Assembly (NCBI RefSeq): GCF_001753165.1
Contig: NZ_CP017448.1
Span: forward strand, 1,754,462-1,818,461
DNA length: 64,000 nt
Direction of reading: 5' to 3'
From: Acidihalobacter aeolianus
GTDB lineage: Bacteria; Pseudomonadota; Gammaproteobacteria; DSM-5130; Acidihalobacteraceae
Positions 57,811 to 64,000 of the stretch are shown here, piece by piece. Within the stretch, counting starts at the first letter, position 1. Each line of letters opens with the position of its first letter. The position numbers and the translations under genes are program-made. The notes beneath the pieces are model-generated. The model was not told the DNA's origin, made no database searches, and saw nothing but the letters and a program-made list of their open reading frames with translations.

Positions 57811-58922
57811 GCCCCCTCCCCCGCCTGCATCGCGACGGGGCCGGCAATATGCAGCGTGCGTGTGGGGAAGGCGATCTCGGCACCGTACCGTTCGACGATC
57901 TCGGCGATCTCCAGCATCACCGCCTGGCGGACGGCCAGGTATTCGGCCCACTGCGTGGTGCGCGTGAAGCAATAGATCATGAAATCGCACGAGGAATCGC
58001 GGAATCCGTTGAAATACACCATCAGCGTCTGCTCGGTGTCGATATCCTGGCGTGCGCGCAGCATCGTTTCCACCGCCTGGACGATGCGGCCAAGCACGGC
58101 GAGGTCGTCGTAGCGAATACCCACGGTTTCGTAGATTCGCCGGTGCGTCATGCGCGAAGGATTGACCACCGCCATGCTTGCGAACATCGAGTTGGGAACG
58201 TACACGGGGCGTTTGTCGAAACGGCGGATGCGCGTGAGCCGCCATCCGATGTCCTCGACCGTGCCTTCGATGTCGCGGTCCGGCGAACTGATCCAGTCGC
58301 CGACGGCGAACGGCCGGTCGAGATACAGCATCAGCCCGCCGAAGAAATTCGCCAGGATGTCCTTTGCGGCAAAGCCGATCGCGATACCACCGATGCCGCC
58401 GAAGGCAAGCACCCCGGAAATGCTGAATCCCAGGCTCTGCAAAGCGATCAGCGAACCGGTAATCAGCACCGAAACGCGCAACAGCCGCGCCAGGGCCTTG
58501 GCCGTCGTGAGATCGATGGACTCCCCGCGCGCCTGTCGCTCTGCGACCAGGCTCGTTTCCAGTTCGCTGATCAGGCGCACGACGAACCAGACGAGCGCGC
58601 CGATCACGCCCAGTGTGCGCAGGGCCGGCACCGCGGAAAACAGCGCAGCGCCGGTATCGTGACGAATGATCTCGCCGGCAAAACCGATGCCGACCACCCA
58701 GATCAGCAATCGCAGCGGCCGACGGGCGGCTTCGATCAACGCATCGTCCCAGACGTTGCGCGTTCTCGCGGTCTGCCTGCCCAGGCGCTCCAGGATTCTT
58801 GCGAGCACCATATTGGCTGCTGCGGCCGCACAGACGACGAGAAACACCTCGAGCATCCAGCCCGTCATCTCGTGACGCTGGAGAAACCCGTAGACACGCT
58901 GAAAAGCCGCCGTCCAATCCAT
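57807..58922 (-). CDS. MscS-family mechanosensitive channel
   Basis: The 371-residue protein has several membrane helices and the MscS core (LLRVSVLITGSLIALQSLGFSISGVLAFGGIGGIAIGFAAKDILANFFGGLMLYLDRPFAVGDWI), then the soluble beta and alpha/beta domains (GTVEDIGWRLTRIRRFDKRPVYVPNSMF). It lies in the large MscS-like class, of YnaI/YbdG size. It is coupled to the patatin gene. Confidence 0.93.
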   Translation of the reverse strand: MDWTAAFQRVYGFLQRHEMTGWMLEVFLVVCAAAAANMVLARILERLGRQTARTRNVWDDALIEAARRPLRLLIWVVGIGFAGEIIRHDTGAALFSAVPALRTLGVIGALVWFVVRLISELETSLVAERQARGESIDLTTAKALARLLRVSVLITGSLIALQSLGFSISGVLAFGGIGGIAIGFAAKDILANFFGGLMLYLDRPFAVGDWISSPDRDIEGTVEDIGWRLTRIRRFDKRPVYVPNSMFASMAVVNPSRMTHRRIYETVGIRYDDLAVLGRIVQAVETMLRARQDIDTEQTLMVYFNGFRDSSCDFMIYCFTRTTQWAEYLAVRQAVMLEIAEIVERYGAEIAFPTRTLHIAGPVAMQAGEGA

Positions 58923-58966
58923 GCCCTAACCCGTCCGTTCAGTCGGCTGCCCGTCGTGGCGTTCGT

Positions 58967-60016
58967 TCAAACATTCAATTCGGCATCGGGAAATTCGGCC
59001 AGACCGCGTAGGGCATCCACGGCCGCTTTCCACGCCGGCAGCTGCTGCACACCGGCCAGTCCGTCGACATGCCCCTGCCCGCGCATCCGCGCCAGTCGGA
59101 CCTGGGCCACGGGATCGGTCTCCGCGGCCTCCAACTCGGCAAGCACCTCCGCTGCGCCTTCCGGATGATTGCACACCAGGAGCATGTCGCAGCCGGCTGC
59201 GAGTGCGGCACGCGCACGCTGAGGGTAATCGCCTACGAATTCCGCCCCGGCCATGCCGAGGTCATCGCTGAAAATCGCCCCCGAGAATCTCAGACGCCGG
59301 CGAAGTATCTCCTGGAGCCAGAAGCGTGAAAAACCGGCAGGCAGTTCGTCCACCTGGGTGTATACGACGTGCGCAGGCATGATCCCGGCCAGTGTATCCG
59401 CCAACATGGCGAAAGGACGCAGGTCGTGGGCTTCTATTTCGGCCATTTCACGCCCGTCGACCGGCAGGGTCAGGTGGGAATCCTCACGTACGGCTCCGTG
59501 ACCCGGAAAATGCTTGCCGACAGCCTGCATGCCCGCACGTCGCATGCCCCGGACATAGGCCTGGGCCAAGGCTGCAACGGATTCCGGGCGCCGGTGGAAG
59601 GCACGGTCGCCAATCACGCCGCTTACGCCATGCGCTAGATCCAGCACCGGGGCGAAACTGAAGTCGACGCCGACCGCGCGCAGCTCCGCAGCCATCAGCC
59701 AGCCTGCCTGTTCCGCCAGATCGATCCCGCACTGATGATCTGCGTCGTAAGCGCGTCCCAGCGAGGCCGCCGGCGGCAAGCGGGTAAACCCATCGCGAAA
59801 GCGCTGAACCCGCCCACCCTCGTGGTCCACGGCGATCAGTAGGCGCGGATCGCGCAGAGCGTGTATTTGCGCAGTCAGCGCCTGCAGCTGCGCTATCGAT
59901 TCGAAATTGCGGGTGAACAGGATGACGCCACCGGTGCGCGGATGTGCCAGCCGTTCCCGCGCCTCTGGCGTGAGCGATGTGCCTTCGATATCCAGCATGA
60001 CCGGTCCTAGACCCAT
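58967..60016 (-). CDS. nagZ: Beta-N-acetylhexosaminidase NagZ
   Basis: NagZ removes GlcNAc from anhydro-muropeptides during peptidoglycan recycling. The 349-residue GH3 protein has MLDIEGTSLTPEARE, AVDHEGGRVQRF, KHFPGHGAVREDSH and DDLGMAGAE, giving the usual Asp nucleophile and His-containing loop. ATG 60016 (MGLGPVML) is the true start; the longer frame runs into tRNA-Leu. Confidence 0.95.
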   Translation of the reverse strand: MGLGPVMLDIEGTSLTPEARERLAHPRTGGVILFTRNFESIAQLQALTAQIHALRDPRLLIAVDHEGGRVQRFRDGFTRLPPAASLGRAYDADHQCGIDLAEQAGWLMAAELRAVGVDFSFAPVLDLAHGVSGVIGDRAFHRRPESVAALAQAYVRGMRRAGMQAVGKHFPGHGAVREDSHLTLPVDGREMAEIEAHDLRPFAMLADTLAGIMPAHVVYTQVDELPAGFSRFWLQEILRRRLRFSGAIFSDDLGMAGAEFVGDYPQRARAALAAGCDMLLVCNHPEGAAEVLAELEAAETDPVAQVRLARMRGQGHVDGLAGVQQLPAWKAAVDALRGLAEFPDAELNV

Positions 60017-60062
60017 CAGACACCCCCATGGCAAGGATCGACCAAGCGAACCGTTCGAACGA

Positions 60063-60147
60063 TGGTGCCCGGAGCCGGAATCGAACCGGCAAGGCCAGAG
60101 CCGGGGGATTTTAAGTCCCCTGCGTTTACCAGTTTCGCCATCCGGGC
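60063..60147 (-). tRNA. tRNA-Leu (anticodon TAA)
   Basis: The 85-base gene includes an encoded CCA. The acceptor GCCCGGA pairs with TCCGGGC, a long variable arm is present as expected for Leu, and the anticodon loop CTTAAAA gives TAA. The T arm GGTTCGATTCC is intact. It is the last of three tRNA genes on this strand. Confidence 0.95.
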
Positions 60148-60174
60148 CGGTATTGAACGGTGTTGCAGAATTTT

Positions 60175-60248
60175 TGGAGGCTGGGGTCGGAATCGAACCG
60201 GCGTACACGGCTTTGCAGGCCGCTGCATAACCACTCTGCCACCCAGCC
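60175..60248 (-). tRNA. tRNA-Cys (anticodon GCA)
   Basis: The 74-base gene includes CCA. The acceptor GGCTGGG pairs with CCCAGCC, the discriminator is T, and the anticodon loop CTGCAAA gives GCA. The T arm is intact. Confidence 0.95.
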
Positions 60249-60289
60249 TTGGGTTGCGCCGGATGATAGCATCATCGGCGCTGACACGA

Positions 60290-60314
60290 AAAACCCCGGC
60301 GGAGCCGGGGTTTT
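60290..60314 (-). terminator. Strong intrinsic terminator between tRNA-Gly and tRNA-Cys
   Basis: On the - strand AAAACCCCGGC pairs with GCCGGGGTTTT around a 3-base loop and is followed by T residues. It lies 9 bases past the tRNA-Gly end, so most transcripts from that gene should stop before tRNA-Cys. Confidence 0.8.
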
Positions 60315-60323
60315 CAGGAAATC

Positions 60324-60399
<76 letters not shown>

Positions 60400-60570
60400 G
60401 GAGGGCGACAATCCTATCCACCCGATTTTTTTATGTCAACCACGTTTCGGAAACCGTCTGGAAAGACTGCTCCATGGCGATTTCACGTTCGGGGGGCGCA
60501 TTTATAGGGCATTACCTCAAAGCCGTCAACGGGTGCACATGAACTCGGCGAGCACATTTGCTGCACGGCT

Positions 60571-61116
60571 TCATGCACGCAAGGCGGCGGCAAGATACTT
60601 GAACATCGATGCCAGAGTGAAGAATGCTGCCACATAGAGCAATCCCAAGCCTATCCAGCGCAGATCCACGCCGAGCAAGGGCCATTTATAAAGCAGCAGG
60701 ACCAAGGCCGCCATCTGCGTCGCGGTCTTCAGTTTGCCGATAAAGGCAACCGCCACCTTGCTGCGCTCGCCTACCTCGGCCATCCATTCGCGCAAGGCGG
60801 AAACCGTGATCTCACGCCCGATGATAACGATGGCAGGCACCGTCAACCACGCCGTCGAATATTGTTCGACCAGCATGACCAGGGCTGCGGTCACAATCAG
60901 CTTGTCTGCCACCGGGTCGAGAAAGGCACCGAACCTCGAGGTCTGATTCCAGCGCCGGGCGAGATAACCGTCAGCCCAGTCGGTGATGCCGGCGAGCAGG
61001 AATATCAGCGCACTGACCGGAGGCCCCCAGTGCCAGGGCAAGTAGAATATGAGAATGAACACCGGGATCAAGGCGATCCGCAGCAGTGTCAGCATGATGG
61101 GAATATTGAAGGTCAT
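60571..61116 (-). CDS. pgsA: Phosphatidylglycerophosphate synthase
   Basis: PgsA makes phosphatidylglycerol phosphate from CDP-diacylglycerol. The 181-residue integral membrane protein has the CDP-alcohol phosphotransferase motif ([27 protein letters not shown]) with all catalytic Asp residues, between [17 protein letters not shown] and later helices. The start overlaps the uvrC stop (ATGA). About 170 bases without a gene separate it from tRNA-Gly. Confidence 0.95.
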   Translation of the reverse strand: MTFNIPIMLTLLRIALIPVFILIFYLPWHWGPPVSALIFLLAGITDWADGYLARRWNQTSRFGAFLDPVADKLIVTAALVMLVEQYSTAWLTVPAIVIIGREITVSALREWMAEVGERSKVAVAFIGKLKTATQMAALVLLLYKWPLLGVDLRWIGLGLLYVAAFFTLASMFKYLAAALRA

Positions 61117-62951
61117 CCTGCATCGCCATGAAAGTGTTCATATATCTGTTCGGCGAGATGCCGACTAACACCCGGCACTTTGGCCAGTTCCTCGACCCCC
61201 GCCCTGGCAACCCCGCGCTGTCCACCAAAATGCTTGAGCAGCGATTGGCGACGCTTGGGCCCCAATCCCGGGATAGTCTGCAATGGCGATGTCGTGCGTG
61301 ATTTGGTGCGGCGCTGGCGATGCCCGCTGACCGCAAAACGATGTGCCTCGTCCCTGATCTGCTGCACCAGATGCAGCGCCAAATGGTGCGAAGGCAGTCT
61401 AACGGGGGCCTGCCGACGACTCAAGGTCAGCGTATCAAGTTCCGGCTTACGCCCCTCCCCCTTGGTGATGCCGACGACCGCGACGTCGCTGATCTGCAGT
61501 TCCTCCAGAACACGCTCGGCTTCGTGCACCTGACCGCGGCCGCCATCGATCAACAGGATATCGGGCAATTGCGCGTCCTCAGACTTCAGCCGGGTGTAAC
61601 GGCGCGTCAGTGCCTGGTGCATGGCCGCGTAGTCGTCTCCCGGCGTGATGCCCTCGATATTGAAACGCCGGTAATCGGATTTGATCGCACCCTCGCTGCC
61701 GAACACGACGCAGGACGCGACCGTGGATTCGCCCCGGGTGTGGCTGATGTCGAAGCATTCGATGCGCCCGGGCGTCTGGGCGAGTTCCAGAACCTCCTGC
61801 AGGGCCTCCAGGCGACGCTCGGTGGTAAGACGGTTTGCCTCGCGCGCCTGCAGGGCCTGTGTGGCGTTCTGCATGGCCATGGCCAGCCACCGCGCACGCT
61901 GACCTCGCACCGTGCTGCTGACGGCCACCTTGCGCGTTGCCTGCTGGGTAAGCACCTGGGCGAGCACTTCCGGATCGCAGGGTGCGGGCGTGGCGATGAT
62001 TTCCGCCGGAGTTTCTCGATCGAGGTAATACTGCTCGAGGAAGGCCTGCATCGCCTCGTCCGCCTCCATGTCGGACGGAATTCGTGGATACAGGGCCTTG
62101 TTGCCTAGATTATGCCCGCCGCGGATGCTGAACACCTGCGCGCAGGCATGATTGCCTGATCGCGCCAGCGCAACCAGATCGATATCCCCCGCGCCATCGG
62201 TCGTGACGTACTGGCGCTCGCTGATCTGGCGCAACGTGTCGATCTGATCGCGATAGCGTGCTGCACGCTCGAAGGCCAGTTCAGCCGACGCGCGTTCCAT
62301 GTCGGCCACCAGTTCCGCGATCAGATCGTCGGAATGCCCTTCCAGAAAGCGGATTGCGCGGGCGATATCCTCACCGTATTCGCGCGCTTCGATATAGCCC
62401 ACGCAAGGTGCGGTACAGCGCTTGATCTGATACTGCAAACAGGGGCGAGAACGATTGGCGAAAAAACTGTCCTCGCACTGTCGCACCCGGAACAGGCGCT
62501 GCAGCGTACTCAGCGTGTCGCGTACGGCCTGGGCGGAGGGATAGGGCCCGAAATAGCGCCCCATGGCCTTGCGCGGACCGCGATGAAAGCCGATCTTCGG
62601 ATAATCTTCACCTTGTGAAACAAAGATATACGGATAACTCTTGTCATCGCGCAACAACACATTATAGCGGGGGCGATGGGCCTTGATGAGGCTGTTTTCC
62701 AGCAGCAGCGCCTCGGCCTCGGTATGCGTGACCGTGACCTCCATGGTCACGATCTGCGCCACCATCGCGCGAATCCGCGGGCTGGGCAGACGACTGCGAA
62801 AGTAGCTGGATACCCGCTTCTTGAGATCCTTCGCCTTGCCGACGTAGAGCAGCTCCTGCCCTGTACCGAGCATGCGGTACACGCCCGGACGGTGAGTCAG
62901 GTTCTTGAGGAAACCTGCGGCGTCGAAACTGGTGGATTCACCCTTGTCCAT
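61113..62951 (-). CDS. uvrC: Excinuclease ABC subunit C
   Basis: UvrC makes both cuts in nucleotide excision repair. The 612-residue protein has an N-terminal GIY-YIG domain ([27 protein letters not shown]), a UVR helix pair, the RNase H-like domain ([20 protein letters not shown]) and HhH repeats at the end ([19 protein letters not shown]). ATG 62951 is the likely start, inside the last bases of the udg gene. Confidence 0.96.
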   Translation of the reverse strand: MDKGESTSFDAAGFLKNLTHRPGVYRMLGTGQELLYVGKAKDLKKRVSSYFRSRLPSPRIRAMVAQIVTMEVTVTHTEAEALLLENSLIKAHRPRYNVLLRDDKSYPYIFVSQGEDYPKIGFHRGPRKAMGRYFGPYPSAQAVRDTLSTLQRLFRVRQCEDSFFANRSRPCLQYQIKRCTAPCVGYIEAREYGEDIARAIRFLEGHSDDLIAELVADMERASAELAFERAARYRDQIDTLRQISERQYVTTDGAGDIDLVALARSGNHACAQVFSIRGGHNLGNKALYPRIPSDMEADEAMQAFLEQYYLDRETPAEIIATPAPCDPEVLAQVLTQQATRKVAVSSTVRGQRARWLAMAMQNATQALQAREANRLTTERRLEALQEVLELAQTPGRIECFDISHTRGESTVASCVVFGSEGAIKSDYRRFNIEGITPGDDYAAMHQALTRRYTRLKSEDAQLPDILLIDGGRGQVHEAERVLEELQISDVAVVGITKGEGRKPELDTLTLSRRQAPVRLPSHHLALHLVQQIRDEAHRFAVSGHRQRRTKSRTTSPLQTIPGLGPKRRQSLLKHFGGQRGVARAGVEELAKVPGVSRHLAEQIYEHFHGDAG

Positions 62952-63582
62952 CGAGATATGCGCGGGCACGCCCCACGATCGCATCGAACATCGCTTCCGT
63001 CAGGCGCCCCGTTTGCGTGTTGTAACGGCTGCAGTGATAGGAAGACAGCATCTGCAGATTTCCCGGCAGAGCATACTCGACGCCATGGGCGAAGGGATAT
63101 CCGCTTTGCTTCAGTCCGAGCGCGCGCAACACGGCCTTGTGCGCGATTCCGCCCAGGGCCAGCACCATCGCCCCAGACGCGAGGCTACTCAGCTCGGCAC
63201 CCAGATAGGCATTGCAGGCGACGATCTCGGCGGTCACCGGCTTGTTCTCGGGCGGCAGGCATTTCACGGCATTGGTGATCCGGCAATCGGTCAACCACAG
63301 ACCGTCGTCCGCGCCACTGACCTCGGCAAGATTCGAAAAACCGTACCGTTCCAGCATCCGATACAGCAGGATGCCGGCGTAATCCCCGGTAAACGGCCTG
63401 CCCGTCGCGTTGGCACCGTGCATGCCCGGCGCGAGACCCACGATCAACAAACGTGCCGCCGCATCGCCGAAAGGCGCGACCGGAGCATTGTGATACTCGG
63501 GGTGGCGCACGCTTACCCGATCCAGGAAATCCGCCAGCCGTGGGCAGCGGCGGCAGGCGGAATCGTATATCCGCGCGCTCAC
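62938..63582 (-). CDS. Uracil-DNA glycosylase, family 5 (UdgB)
   Basis: The 214-residue protein shows GLAPGMHGANATGRPFTGDYAG and YHCSRYNTQTGRLT, hallmarks of the iron-sulfur family 5 glycosylases. Cluster cysteines are likely Cys10 and Cys13 (SACRRCPRL), the Cys of VKCLPPE and the Cys of VACNAYL. It overlaps uvrC by 14 bases and CYTH by four bases. Confidence 0.88.
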   Translation of the reverse strand: MSARIYDSACRRCPRLADFLDRVSVRHPEYHNAPVAPFGDAAARLLIVGLAPGMHGANATGRPFTGDYAGILLYRMLERYGFSNLAEVSGADDGLWLTDCRITNAVKCLPPENKPVTAEIVACNAYLGAELSSLASGAMVLALGGIAHKAVLRALGLKQSGYPFAHGVEYALPGNLQMLSSYHCSRYNTQTGRLTEAMFDAIVGRARAYLDGQG

Positions 63583-64000
63583 GACCGCGACAAGGGCGGG
63601 TTCGCCCAGGCTTTGAACGGATGTTCGACGAGGCTCACGTTGTAGTACCGGATATCGTCGGAAACCTCATCACCCACCCAGTCGGGCCGGGCGAAGGCTG
63701 CATCCGGGGACTCGAGTTCGATCTCCGCCACGATCAGGCCCGCGTTATCGCCCTCGAAGACGTCGACCTCCCAACGATGTCCGGCATGGTCCACGAAATA
63801 GCGGGTCTTTTCGATCAGCGGCTTGCGGCAGAGGCAGTCCAGTATTTCATGGGCCTCGGCCAGCGGTATCGGATACTCGTATTCGAGCCGGCTCACGCCT
63901 AGGGTGGCGCCCTTGATGTTCAGATAGGCATCGTGATCCGACACGCGCACACGCACCGAACTCGTTTCCACACCGCCCAGGTATCCTTGTCTGTAGCGCT
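63579..64000 (-). CDS. CYTH-domain protein, 5' end outside window
   Basis: At least 140 residues of a CYTH/triphosphate tunnel protein are visible. The frame is open to the right edge (YRQGYLGGVETSSVRVRVSDHDAYLNIKG...). The GTG at 63971 is therefore not the real start. Basic and acidic alternating strands (WEVDVFEGDNAGLIVAEIELES) line the tunnel. Substrate: inorganic triphosphate or an adenylate-type phosphate, not resolved. It overlaps the glycosylase start. Confidence 0.88.
   Translation of the reverse strand, partial: RYRQGYLGGVETSSVRVRVSDHDAYLNIKGATLGVSRLEYEYPIPLAEAHEILDCLCRKPLIEKTRYFVDHAGHRWEVDVFEGDNAGLIVAEIELESPDAAFARPDWVGDEVSDDIRYYNVSLVEHPFKAWANPPLSRS

Noticed and set aside
56869-58917. 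A 682-codon reading of the patatin gene extended through mscS
   Set aside because: The part above 57810 is an out-of-frame shadow of mscS; the patatin start at ATG 57810 has a good RBS and the standard ATGA overlap.
58967-60208. An N-terminally extended nagZ (413 codons)
   Set aside because: The extension would be translated from the tRNA-Leu and tRNA-Cys region; NagZ proteins begin near MGLGPVML.

Overview
The window looks like a piece of chromosome from an autotrophic, probably sulfur-oxidising gammaproteobacterium. The signs are a DabA inorganic-carbon pump gene beside a CbbR-type regulator, a lipoate-binding GcvH-like protein of the kind used in sulfur oxidation, a DsrE-family protein, and housekeeping blocks in gammaproteobacterial order (ftsK-lolA-rarA, exbB-exbD-msbA-lpxK-ycaR-kdsB, comEC/lolCD, metR/metE, mfd-csiV). 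Members of the Ectothiorhodospiraceae or Chromatiales (for example Acidihalobacter- or Thioalkalivibrio-like) would fit, but the genus is a guess.

Layout. 1-4.5 kb: the 3' end of dabA, a soluble PDC-sensor protein, a CbbR-like regulator and a zinc-ribbon protein of unknown function. 4.5-13.4 kb: metabolic genes sua5, pyrC, ilvD, bioA and the divergent metR/metE pair. 13.5-17.6 kb: a membrane GAF-GGDEF-EAL protein with a C-terminal CZB-like zinc domain, and an 808-bp IS5-family insertion sequence upstream of it. 17.8-20.3 kb: a small redox/sulfur island (lipoyl protein, hemerythrin, thioredoxin-like, NifZ-like, unknown protein). 20.3-22.1 kb: a site matching the chromosome dimer resolution site dif at 26 of 28 positions, followed by a 1.76-kb element bounded on its other side by a second dif-like site with an intact XerC arm and a degenerate XerD arm. 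The element carries a compact operon of small phage-like genes. 22.2-26 kb: accessory genes, including a flavodoxin gene broken by a 7-bp tandem duplication. 26-41.3 kb: cell envelope genes (PBP1A, lipid A/LPS transport and synthesis, lipoprotein export), a Fur-box-preceded Nramp-type transporter and comEC. 41.4-64 kb: aguA, mfd, csiV, rarA, lolA, ftsK, trxB, aat, purine salvage, mscS, nagZ, three tRNA genes, pgsA, uvrC, a family-5 uracil-DNA glycosylase and the 3' end of a CYTH gene.

How it fits together. Most genes left of about 20 kb lie on the + strand and most genes from 23 to 41 kb and 47 to 64 kb on the - strand, so coding polarity converges on the dif site, as expected at a replication terminus. 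The FtsK encoded at 49.6-51.9 kb is the translocase that acts at dif. The most unusual structure is the dif-integrated mini-element. Its regulator's ATG lies inside the recombination site, so XerC/D integration or excision would exchange the sequence upstream of that start codon. No CRISPR array, rRNA or complete prophage was seen.
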